DNA of 64,000 nt from Verrucomicrobiaceae bacterium (lineage in GTDB: Bacteria; Verrucomicrobiota; Verrucomicrobiia; Verrucomicrobiales; Verrucomicrobiaceae). The position numbers and the translations under genes are program-made. The stretch is taken from the NCBI GenBank assembly GCA_016795465.1, contig JAEUHK010000018.1, forward strand, positions 44,974-108,973, read 5' to 3'. This document shows positions 8,801-16,981 of the stretch, piece by piece. Numbering within the stretch: the first letter of the stretch is position 1; each line of letters begins with the position of its first letter. Under the pieces are notes generated by a model. The model was not told where the DNA came from. It was given only the letters and a program-made list of their open reading frames with translations, and searched no databases.

Positions 8801-11800
8801 CGGGATTCAGCACCTTCAGGAAGACGGTCACGTTTTCGAGCGGCTCTTCGGAGAGGTTGTTGAGGGCGAGGCTGGCGTGGAAGGCATCCCGGCTGAGCAC
8901 GGCATCCTGGTCGATTTGCAGCTTCACGCGGGCGCAAACGCCACCGCCCTCGGTGAGGAAGGCATAGACCTGCGACTCGGTCACGTCGAAGCCATCGAAG
9001 GGAGTTTCATAACCGGCCAGCTCGGCGCAGTCATAGGCGTCGATGACGTCCTGGCCGAGGTTTTGCAGCACATCGAAGGTGATGAAGTCCGTGCTGTCGC
9101 CCGGAGGCACCTCGGCGAGACTGCCGATATCGGCCTCCCAGTAGGCGATGCTGCGATTCCAACGCTGGAGGAAGGCGGTCACCTGGGCGGGGGAGACGCC
9201 GGTGGGCGGCGTCAGGGCCTGCAGGAAGGCGATCTCTGCGGTGGAGAGGCTTTCCTGCTCCTCGCTGGCAGGCTGGATGCGGTCATAAAAGGCCTGCATG
9301 AAGGTGAAGAAGCTCTGATCCGGCACGCGGGCCGTCCACACCGGATCACCAAAGAGGTGCTCGTAGAGCTCACGCACCGTGCGGGTGTTGCCGTTCCATT
9401 TTTCGAGCAGGACGAGCGGTGAGACGCCCACCACATTTCCAGGCACACAGCACGGCGGCGTGCCGGTGCCGCCACCAAAGGCCAGCGTCAGCTCGTCATC
9501 GTAAATCGACTCCCCGAGGCCGATCTCGTCCTCAAACCGGATCAACGCCCAAAGGTCGAGAGCGTAGCGTTTCCGGCGTCCCTCCTTCGGCCGCAGATCG
9601 ATGAGGTAGCCCCATTCGATAAATTTCGGCGGGCGGATGTATTCTCCATGCAGGCGGTGATCCGGGAGTCCACCATCATCGTCATCCCCACCCGGCCCTC
9701 CACCGACTTGTGGCAGGGGCGAGCAGGAAACGTTCGTGGCATAGCCAGAAGCCGCGCCGCCATTGCTGCCGAGCGAACCGCCGCTGGCCAAGGCGAACAA
9801 CGGGAAGCCCGGGCAGTTGCCAGGCTCACCACTGAAGGCCACCGGGGCGGCTCCACTCTGGGTGCCGCCACATGGATAGGTGTAACTAGCACCGCCATAG
9901 ATGGAGGGGCAGCCCGAGGATGCAGGAGACGAAAAACTGGTCACGACGGCGCCGCCGCCACTTTCACTGCTCGCCGCTTCGCCAGCTTCGCCTTCGCCTT
10001 CGCTGCTCGCAGATGCCTCACCACCTCCACAGCAGGCGGCGGGGGCGGGTGCGGAGGGATTGTAGCGGATGATCGCGGGCACCACGATGCTCGTTTTCGC
10101 CGCGAGATCCCCCAGATCGGGACTGAGCACCTCGACGCTCCAGGCGCCTGAGCCGGTGAACTCCAGCTTCACATCATCCGCCCGGATCAGGCCGTGATTG
10201 GTCACGGTGAAGTTCACCTGCCGCTCCGGCGGGTCATTGGAGCTCAGTTGGATGAGGTTCGGCTCCACGGTGACGACGGGCTTCGGCACATTGGTCTCGA
10301 AGGTGGTGGTCAGCGTGACCTTCGTGACATCCGGCACCTTCGTGGGCAGCACATTCCAAGTGTAGGTCACGGCGGTGAAGGGCAGAAACACCGTCTTCAT
10401 CATCTCCGTGCCCGCCGGAATGACCACGGTCTGGCGGGAGGAGCTGTGCTGCGGTGCGGAGACATCCAGGAGGTAAACCCCGGGCTGCAAACCGCTCAGC
10501 GTGCAGACGCCGGTGGCTCCGCTGCTGCCTGAGGCCACGGTGCTGCCGGTCTGCGTGTTCAGCAGCTTCACGACCGCGTTTTGCACCAAAGGATTGCCCT
10601 GGGAGTAGTAGGTGCCCTCATCCTCACAGCGCACGGCGAGGCTGCTGGTGACATTCGTGGTCACTTCGATGTCAAAAGGCACGCTCAGGTCCGACTGCGC
10701 CCCGCGGAGGACGAGATTGCCCGTGTGATGACCCAAGGTCGTGCCCGCAGGCGGGGCGATTTGGAAGGAAATCTCCATCTCTCCGCCAGAGGCCAGCGCC
10801 GCCGCAGGCATGGCCGTAAGCGGAGTAAACCACGGCATGGAGCCCGGCATGAGCACGCTGACCGGCCCGGTGGCCTGGCTGCCGATGTTGCTGATGTCCA
10901 GGCTCACGATGGTCTGCTGGCCACGCAGGGCGGTGGAACTCAACTGCACCGGATCGGCCGCGAGCTGGCTGAAAACGGGCATTTTCGTCACCTTCACCGG
11001 AAGGTCCAAAAGGGCTCCTTCCGAGCTGGTGAGGCGCAAATTCATCTCCGCGGTCTCCGGAGCCGCTGCGGTCACGCTGAGGCTCAAATTCACCGTGGTG
11101 CTGCTGAGGCCGGGAAGCGTGCCGTTGATCACATTCGCGGTCGCGGTGACACCTGCGGGCACATTTTGCATCTGCGCCGTCACGCCGGTGAGCTGCGTGT
11201 CACCCGCATTCCGCAGGCTGATGGCCTGGAGGTGCGCCGGAGCGTCCACGATGAGGCGATGCGCCACCGCTTGCTCGTCCGTGGCAAAGCCCACGAGCGT
11301 GAACTGATCCTGCACCGGGGCATCTCCGGGCTCTCCGGGATGCTTTGCACCGAGGGTGTAAAGGCCAGCCTCTCCTGGCAGCGGCGTCCAAACGTGGCTG
11401 AAGGCCCCCGCGGCATCCGTGAGCACGGAAACGATGCGTGAGGTGTCACGCACGCGGATTTGCACATCCACCAGCGACGAAGCCGCCGGGCCGCCCGCTG
11501 TCCGCGTGGCGCTGCCCGTGAAGGTGATCGGCTGCCCCATGCGCTCCACCGTGCTCGCGGTGGACACCACCGCCGTGTAGGCCGGCTGACAAACCACGGG
11601 CGCGGTGGAAAGACGTGTGTTGTTGGACTCCACCAGCTCCTCCACGCTGTCCGCCGGGTCCGCCACGACGATGACCCAGTAGTCGCCGGAGGCTCTTGGC
11701 AGGCGCAGATTTTCCGTGCGGGTAAATGTGCCATTCACCGCCATGCCCGCGTCGTAGGTGAAGGAGCCCACATAGTCGTCATCACCCGGCTCCGCATCCT

Positions 11801-14800
11801 CGGAAAGGTAGGTGCGCACTTGCACCGGACCGGCGTGAGGCAGCAGGCCGGCATTTCTCAGCGTCCAGGTGACCTGCAGCACATCCTCCGTGCCTGCGGT
11901 GGTGGCATGGGTGAGGCTGGTGAAGGTGAAATCCGGCAGCAACTCATCCGTCACGGCCAGCACGGCCTGGGCGTTTTGATAACCGGCCCCGCTGGCACTC
12001 AGCGTGATGTTTTGCGCCCCATCCGCCACGCCGTCATCCGTGCCCGTCACGGTGAAGCTCACGCTGGCCTGGTTCGCGGGAATGGTGACCTGCGCCGGCA
12101 GGGAAATCTGGCCTGCAGGCGAAGGTGTGAGCGTCACGAGCACCGCGGAGGCCGTCACCGGCGCACGACTGACCGTGGCCGTCACGCCCAGCCCCTCACG
12201 CACGAACGCAGCGGCAAAACCGAGGCTCAACTGCGGTCCCTCATCATCCGTGATGGACAGCGTGCGCACCGGACTCTGCGCCAGCAGGGCTCCGTTCGCC
12301 GAAAGCAGCCTCGCCTGGAGCGTCACAGTCTGTGCCCCATCCACCAAGGCGTCATCGATCACACTCAGCGGCACCTGAGTGCCCGGCGAAAGGGCGGGAA
12401 TCGTCACCGTGGCAGGCACGGAGAGAGCACCGGCGGCTCCGGTGGCCACGATTTGCAGCGTCAGTGCCTCCGCATTCAGCGGACTGCGGGTGAAGGTGGC
12501 CGTCACCGCCCCTGCGCCCGCGTTTTCCGGCACCTCGGTCAGGCTCAGCAGCAGGTCGAGAGCCGGAGCGTCATCATCATTCACGGTGAGCAGACGGGTG
12601 GCAGGCTCCACGCCGGTGGCCGTCGCCGAGAGCGTGAAGGTCTTCACCGGCTCGATGACGGTGTCCTGCACGGCTGTCAGCGTGAAGGAAGCACTCGTCT
12701 GGCCCGCCAGCACGGTGACAAACTCCGGGTAGTCCAGCTCCACATCCGTCCCGGCATTCAGCTCCACGGTTTTGTTGCTCGTGGGAGCCTGGCTGAGCGT
12801 CACGGTGATCGTCGTGCTCTGACCTTCCGTCAGCGTGACCTCGGCAGGCAAGATGGAAAGCAACGGCGGCGTGGGCTGCTGCGTCACCTTCACCGGGAAG
12901 GAGAACTGACTGGAGCCACCGCGGTTCGTGGAGCGCAGGGTGAAGATGTTGTCCGCTCCGGCCAGCAAGGCGGCACTGAGGCTGAAGCTGCCATTCACAT
13001 CCACGACCACGCCGCCATCGACCTCCACGCCGTTGCGGAACAGCGCCAGCGTCGCGTCTGCACTGGCCGTGCCGGAAAGCGTGATGGTTTCATTCGTCGT
13101 CACCGTGCCATCCGCCGGGCTGGTGATCACCGGACGGATCGGCGGTGCCAGCGACACCGTGACCGCTCGCGTGACCTCCACCGGCGTCGGCTGGCTGTCA
13201 TAAACCCGCGCGATCAGCGTCATCGCACCATCCGGCGTGCTCAGCAGCGACCACGGCACCTGGATGCCATCGCCGAAGTGAGTGTCCTCGCCGATCAGCA
13301 CCGGCGTGTCCGTGCCCGTCTGGCGCAGGAAACTCACTTTCTGCACCGATTCCGTGCTAACCAGCTCCACTGAGAGGCTTCCGCTCCGGGTAAAGCCATC
13401 GCCAGGCCTCACCGGGCTGCCATTGAACAAAACCTCCGCCACCAGCGGTGCCGGGCGGATGTCATAGACATAGGTCACCACCTCGCTGTCCGTCAGACCG
13501 GCCGCGGAGGCCCGCGTGCGCAGCACCGTCGCCGTGGTGAAGGTCAGCGGACCTGCATAAACGGCGGACGTGGCATCCGGCGGGCTGCCATCCGTGGTGT
13601 AGCGCACGACAGCAGACGGCGTGCTGCTGCTCAGCGTCACGGTGATGCTGCGATCATGAGCTCCAGCGGGCACATCGGCCAAAGCGGGTGCGGCTTGGCC
13701 GGGCGTGGCACTGTCATGCTCCACCACGAATGAAAAGGCCCCGAAAATGCCGCCCCCAGGAGCCTCGCGATTATCAAACCACAGGGCCTGACGACCCGAC
13801 ATGCGCTGAGCGAGCTGCAAGTGATGCTCATCGCCGCCGCCGTTGTTTGGTTCACCCGAAATCCAGTCTGTGAAGCCAAAGACGCCCTCGCCATTCACCC
13901 AGGTCCAGCCTCCCGCTGGCTCGACGGAGCCTACGGGCTGGTAACCACCCACAAACGGCCCATGCCCCGCAAACGGCGTGAATGCCCCCGCTGTGAGCAA
14001 CGAAAGCTGGTAAACATGCTCGTTTTCACCCGCCGAGGTCAAAGTGGCCAGATGACCGCCTCGCGACTGCGCAATGGCACTGGCCTGATTCCACGTGACC
14101 GGCGATGAGAAGGCGAAAACCTCGTATTGATGCCCTGAACCGCCTTCCGAAGGATGCCAGATGCCCGTCCGCGCCGGCTCCATCCGGATCTGGTAAAACG
14201 CATCCGCCGTGCTGCCATCCACGGAGCCTGACTTGAAGGCCCGCACCCGCAGCAGCGTGTCCGCCGTGACATTCAGCGGCGCGGAAAATTCCGCACTCGC
14301 CGCCGTCGGCACACTGCCATCCGTCGTGTAGCGCAGCGTGACGCCGCTGGTGACATGGCTGGCTGTCACACTCACCGGCCCGGAGTAGCTGCCCGGAGGC
14401 GGAGAGAAGGTAGGCAGGTCGAGCGCACCGGAACCCGTGGTGTAGCGAGCCGCCAGATAAGCCTCCACGGACTGCCTTTCCGTGTCATCCAGCGCACGGT
14501 CATACACGATCACCTCCGCGATCTGCTGCATCATCGGATCGATGGCCTGCCCTTCCCCGCCGCCCAGCGCCAGCCTGCCCGGCACACCCGCCGTGTGCGT
14601 GGCCGTGGTGGTCACATTCACGCCATTCGCATGCACCGTGGTCCCGGTGGCGCTGTTCGTCATCACCGCCACGGTTTCGGCACCACGCTGGATCTCCTCA
14701 TTCCGCACCCAATCGCCGCTGTGATAGCCATCACTACGGATGAACCAATGCGGCCCGGCGCTGTTCTGGGTGACGTAACCGCCCTCCGCATAGAAATCGA

Positions 14801-16946
14801 AGCTCTGCGCCCTCTCAAACACCACAAACACCGTCGAAGGCCGCTGAAAGTCCATCAACCCACCGCCCAGCATCCCATCCTGCCCGCCATCGAACTGCAA
14901 AGCCGGCTGACCATGAAAAGAGGCCTGCTGGCGGTCCGGACGACGCTCCGGGATGCCCTGGAACAAATCATTCCCATGCCCGCTGCGGTCTCCCCAGCGC
15001 TCCACCGCACCGCTGGCATCCAGCGTGAGCCCTTGATCCGCCCGCACCCACATTTTCAGCCCGCTGGCCACCGGCGGAGCTGCCGCCGCCGCGGTGTAAA
15101 CCGCATCCACCACCGCGCTGGATGCCCGACCGGCCTTGAAAGCCCGCGCCCGCACCGTGGTGCCTGCCGCCGCGCTGAAACTGCCGCTGTAAAGCGTGCT
15201 CGTCGCCGTCGGCTCGCTGCCATCCGTGGTGTAGCGCAGCTCCGCACCGCTGGTCGCGGAGGTCATTGTCACCGTGGTGCTGCCGCTCACGATCTGGCTC
15301 ACCGGGCTGATCACCGGTGCCGCCGTGCGCACGCCGCTGAGGCCATAACGCTGCGCCAGATAGGCCTCCACCGCGTCCCGCTCTGAATCCGTCAGCGCAT
15401 CGCTGAAGGCGATCACCTCCGCCACCCGCACCGCCACCGGTTCCAACTCACCGCCGCTGCCACCGCCCAGCGCCAGCCTGCCGGGCGCTCCCGTTGTCGC
15501 CGAGGCATCGTGAGTCCAGTCCGCTCCATCCACATGCACCCGCGTGAAGGAGGGCGAATTCGTCATCACCGCCAAACTGCGGCGATTCCGCCCCGGGAAG
15601 GCATTTCGCAGCGTCGTCCCGCCCGATGAAAAGCCCCCCGTGTTCATCACCCAGCGTGGTGAGGCGCTGTTTTGCAGCACCGTGCCGTTTCCGATGTAAA
15701 AATCGTCGTTGGCCTCCCGCTCGAAGACCATGAAGACCGTCGAAGGCCGCCCCAGATTCATGCCCGCTGGTGCTTGGAGACCATCGTCCGAGCCATCAAA
15801 GGCAATCGAGGTCTGCCCGCCGAGCGATCCGGCCTTCACCTGCGGCTGAAGCTGCGGCGTGGACTGCGTGAAATGATTCCCCGCTCCGCTCAGATCCTGC
15901 CAGACCTCCACCGCCCCGGAGGAATCCGTCGTCACCCCCATGTCCGCCCGGCTCCACAGCACCAGGCCGCTGCTCGGGAAAGGCATCGCCGAGCCCAGCG
16001 TGTAAATCCCATGCGCCAGACCGCTGCTGGGACGGCCCGTTTTAAACGCCCGCGCCTTCACCGTGGTGCCCGCCGGCACCGTGAAAGCCCCGCTGTAAAG
16101 CGTGCTCGTGGCGGAGGGCTCCGTGCCGTCCGTGGTGTAGCGGATCACCGCGCCCGACGTGCTCACGCTCATGGTCACATTCACCGGAGCGCTCGCGATC
16201 TGGCTCGCTGGCGAGATCACCGGCACCGCCACCGGCGGAGCCGGAAAGGCATAACGCTGCGCCAGATAAGCCTCCACCTCCTGCCTTTCACCGTCCGACA
16301 GCTCCCGGTCATACACGATCACCTCCGCGATCTGCTGGCTCATCGGGTCAAAACCATGCCCTTCCCCGCCACCGAGCCCCAGCCGACCCGGCGCTCCCGT
16401 GACCTGCGAGGCATCGTGCGTCCAGTCATGACCATTCACATGCACCCGCGTCCCGGTGGCCGACGAGGTCATCACCGCCAGCGATTCCTCTCCCACGCCG
16501 GGAAACATCCCGTAACGCACCCACGAGCCCGAGTGAAATCCATCGCTGCGGACGAACCAATGCGGCTCCGCACTGCTTTGCAGCACATAGCCGCCATTTC
16601 GGAAAACATCGCCCGTGTCCACACGCTCGAAGACCACAAACACCGTCGATGGCCGGGCAAAATTCATCCCACTGGCCCCCAGCAGCCCGTCATCCGTGCC
16701 ATCAAACCGCAGCGACGCCTGCCCGCCGATGCCCAGCGAGACCAGCGCCGGCCGTTTGTTCACATCCGACTGCGCAAAATGCCGCCCATTGCCCGACTGG
16801 TCCTGCCATTCCTGCACCCTCCCCGAAGCATCCGTCACCACGCCCACATCCGCCCGCCACCAGCCCGCATAACCGGACACCGGCGGCATCTGCGCCTGGG
16901 CAAAAGTGACGAACAAAACAAGGAACAGGATCGAAAAAGGCTTCAT
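5862..16946 (-). CDS. Giant secreted multidomain surface protein (3694 aa)
   Basis: A probable cell-surface or matrix protein. It has a signal peptide (MKPFSILFLVLFVTFAQA). Domains in order, positions approximate: three LamG/concanavalin-like units (19-235, 320-535, 625-840), each followed by a chitobiase C-terminal-type beta domain with the RYTTDG motif (240-315, 545-620, 849-925); a C-type-lectin-like domain (930-1070; GHLATL, WTWVNGE, NNGGGDEHH); a fourth RYTTDG domain (1090-1160); Ig-like domains; three Calx-beta domains (1358-1665); a CARDB-like domain (1668-1780); a Gly/Ser/Cys-rich segment (2298-2415); an unrecognised 700-residue part; FN3 (about 3090); two cadherin/He_PIG-like repeats (3180-3365); a tandem-95-type repeat; and a final beta domain seen at the C-termini of many verrucomicrobial exported proteins. 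Lectin modules suggest glycan binding. It is 35 bp after the kinase gene. Confidence 0.9.
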   Translation of the reverse strand: MKPFSILFLVLFVTFAQAQMPPVSGYAGWWRADVGVVTDASGRVQEWQDQSGNGRHFAQSDVNKRPALVSLGIGGQASLRFDGTDDGLLGASGMNFARPSTVFVVFERVDTGDVFRNGGYVLQSSAEPHWFVRSDGFHSGSWVRYGMFPGVGEESLAVMTSSATGTRVHVNGHDWTHDASQVTGAPGRLGLGGGEGHGFDPMSQQIAEVIVYDRELSDGERQEVEAYLAQRYAFPAPPVAVPVISPASQIASAPVNVTMSVSTSGAVIRYTTDGTEPSATSTLYSGAFTVPAGTTVKARAFKTGRPSSGLAHGIYTLGSAMPFPSSGLVLWSRADMGVTTDSSGAVEVWQDLSGAGNHFTQSTPQLQPQVKAGSLGGQTSIAFDGSDDGLQAPAGMNLGRPSTVFMVFEREANDDFYIGNGTVLQNSASPRWVMNTGGFSSGGTTLRNAFPGRNRRSLAVMTNSPSFTRVHVDGADWTHDASATTGAPGRLALGGGSGGELEPVAVRVAEVIAFSDALTDSERDAVEAYLAQRYGLSGVRTAAPVISPVSQIVSGSTTVTMTSATSGAELRYTTDGSEPTATSTLYSGSFSAAAGTTVRARAFKAGRASSAVVDAVYTAAAAAPPVASGLKMWVRADQGLTLDASGAVERWGDRSGHGNDLFQGIPERRPDRQQASFHGQPALQFDGGQDGMLGGGLMDFQRPSTVFVVFERAQSFDFYAEGGYVTQNSAGPHWFIRSDGYHSGDWVRNEEIQRGAETVAVMTNSATGTTVHANGVNVTTTATHTAGVPGRLALGGGEGQAIDPMMQQIAEVIVYDRALDDTERQSVEAYLAARYTTGSGALDLPTFSPPPGSYSGPVSVTASHVTSGVTLRYTTDGSVPTAASAEFSAPLNVTADTLLRVRAFKSGSVDGSTADAFYQIRMEPARTGIWHPSEGGSGHQYEVFAFSSPVTWNQASAIAQSRGGHLATLTSAGENEHVYQLSLLTAGAFTPFAGHGPFVGGYQPVGSVEPAGGWTWVNGEGVFGFTDWISGEPNNGGGDEHHLQLAQRMSGRQALWFDNREAPGGGIFGAFSFVVEHDSATPGQAAPALADVPAGAHDRSITVTLSSSTPSAVVRYTTDGSPPDATSAVYAGPLTFTTATVLRTRASAAGLTDSEVVTYVYDIRPAPLVAEVLFNGSPVRPGDGFTRSGSLSVELVSTESVQKVSFLRQTGTDTPVLIGEDTHFGDGIQVPWSLLSTPDGAMTLIARVYDSQPTPVEVTRAVTVSLAPPIRPVITSPADGTVTTNETITLSGTASADATLALFRNGVEVDGGVVVDVNGSFSLSAALLAGADNIFTLRSTNRGGSSQFSFPVKVTQQPTPPLLSILPAEVTLTEGQSTTITVTLSQAPTSNKTVELNAGTDVELDYPEFVTVLAGQTSASFTLTAVQDTVIEPVKTFTLSATATGVEPATRLLTVNDDDAPALDLLLSLTEVPENAGAGAVTATFTRSPLNAEALTLQIVATGAAGALSVPATVTIPALSPGTQVPLSVIDDALVDGAQTVTLQARLLSANGALLAQSPVRTLSITDDEGPQLSLGFAAAFVREGLGVTATVSRAPVTASAVLVTLTPSPAGQISLPAQVTIPANQASVSFTVTGTDDGVADGAQNITLSASGAGYQNAQAVLAVTDELLPDFTFTSLTHATTAGTEDVLQVTWTLRNAGLLPHAGPVQVRTYLSEDAEPGDDDYVGSFTYDAGMAVNGTFTRTENLRLPRASGDYWVIVVADPADSVEELVESNNTRLSTAPVVCQPAYTAVVSTASTVERMGQPITFTGSATRTAGGPAASSLVDVQIRVRDTSRIVSVLTDAAGAFSHVWTPLPGEAGLYTLGAKHPGEPGDAPVQDQFTLVGFATDEQAVAHRLIVDAPAHLQAISLRNAGDTQLTGVTAQMQNVPAGVTATANVINGTLPGLSSTTVNLSLSVTAAAPETAEMNLRLTSSEGALLDLPVKVTKMPVFSQLAADPVQLSSTALRGQQTIVSLDISNIGSQATGPVSVLMPGSMPWFTPLTAMPAAALASGGEMEISFQIAPPAGTTLGHHTGNLVLRGAQSDLSVPFDIEVTTNVTSSLAVRCEDEGTYYSQGNPLVQNAVVKLLNTQTGSTVASGSSGATGVCTLSGLQPGVYLLDVSAPQHSSSRQTVVIPAGTEMMKTVFLPFTAVTYTWNVLPTKVPDVTKVTLTTTFETNVPKPVVTVEPNLIQLSSNDPPERQVNFTVTNHGLIRADDVKLEFTGSGAWSVEVLSPDLGDLAAKTSIVVPAIIRYNPSAPAPAACCGGGEASASSEGEGEAGEAASSESGGGAVVTSFSSPASSGCPSIYGGASYTYPCGGTQSGAAPVAFSGEPGNCPGFPLFALASGGSLGSNGGAASGYATNVSCSPLPQVGGGPGGDDDDGGLPDHRLHGEYIRPPKFIEWGYLIDLRPKEGRRKRYALDLWALIRFEDEIGLGESIYDDELTLAFGGGTGTPPCCVPGNVVGVSPLVLLEKWNGNTRTVRELYEHLFGDPVWTARVPDQSFFTFMQAFYDRIQPASEEQESLSTAEIAFLQALTPPTGVSPAQVTAFLQRWNRSIAYWEADIGSLAEVPPGDSTDFITFDVLQNLGQDVIDAYDCAELAGYETPFDGFDVTESQVYAFLTEGGGVCARVKLQIDQDAVLSRDAFHASLALNNLSEEPLENVTVFLKVLNPDGTPAGSGRFIIEAPATGGFTGPNVNTLAAGGTGTFDWTLIPTDQAAPTTDTPYLISGTILYVKGGELVTVEVETAAITARPIPELALKYFMQRDVFSDDPHTPAVEPSIPFSLAVMVENTGAGAASDLQIESSQPKIIENEKGLLIDFNILSTEVDGVGQLPGLRADFGTVAAGQRKTGRWLLSSSLHGHFIDYKAEMQHINPKGQERPPLITTTEIHEMIRQVRADRVTDDSQPDFLVNDVPDIADMPDTLHLSTGGTELVSVVLTPGSSTAPAPGQLHVPLTATMPAGWAYLRILDPANGAYQLTGITRSDGKVILMNTNAWVTDRTFIGFGVRPVRENVLHLLDHDSTGSYTLHYASLAAPDTTAPASSVAALPAQSRQGFSVSWSGTDDVAVSRYDIFVSTNGSPYTKWLEGTELTSALFLGTSGQTYAFYSVAIDSSGNAEAAPGLADASTTTSVLNQAPVLDLVPPQVTTEGALFTLQLHADDPDASGPISYALAAGSPAGIFVDPTTGLLTWVSGENDGGVTHTVTVVASDNSFPEGTASRSFTIQVQEQNSAPTIATPMFYTFPERTPISFELPGQDADVPNQTLTWSLTGTVPSGAVLAPALGTVSWTTPSVEDTTEIVFNYTVTDAGSPPLATSGQVILRIVETSTAPVLTLSSTMLDYEEGAPPMPVAADALVTDADSPHLNNGLLTVNLSAGASEGDSLVITPGAIDGAGTVTLAGNAVNVDGTPVGLLNTLSDTSFTLSMGSGATPALITRLLRHVTFVCDSDAPATSPRTLSIMLTDGDNGSSLPATRLIQVIPQEDTPIAGADTHTTIVDASIHLSHLLRNDRDPDGESLTLSLPSGVTTAGGTVTASAGVVTYTPPAGFTGTDTFSYTVTAGPGSATGQVTMRVVPAAEYLFQPTAITPPVAGSLTLEVPDVPNGTYRVEASDDLQSWQNRGNASPDATGTLRFTDGTVAGKDRRFYQFTRL
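14400..16890 (-). repeat. Three internal 0.9-kb LamG + RYTTDG coding repeats
   Basis: Within the giant gene the LamG/chitobiase-type pair occurs three times with a period of about 900 bp, the units starting near 16890, 15975 and 15075. Phrases such as RPSTVF, the AEVI..YDR strand, VEAYLAQRY and RYTTDG recur in each. The units look diverged at the nucleotide level but alignable, which suggests older duplication within the gene. Confidence 0.8.
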
Positions 16947-16981
16947 GACCTCCTCGCATCCCCGGTCCGTGAAACCTTGTT

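Noticed and set aside
5133..9422. A plus-strand open frame of 1429 codons opposite the sulfatase and giant surface gene.
   Set aside because: It runs antisense across two genes with clear domains, is Gly/Arg/His/Glu-rich without structure, and spans a gene border. High-GC codon bias explains it.
14400..16890. The three 0.9-kb repeats considered as a mobile or CRISPR-like array.
   Set aside because: They encode in-frame LamG and beta domains of one protein and are diverged, so they are domain duplications.
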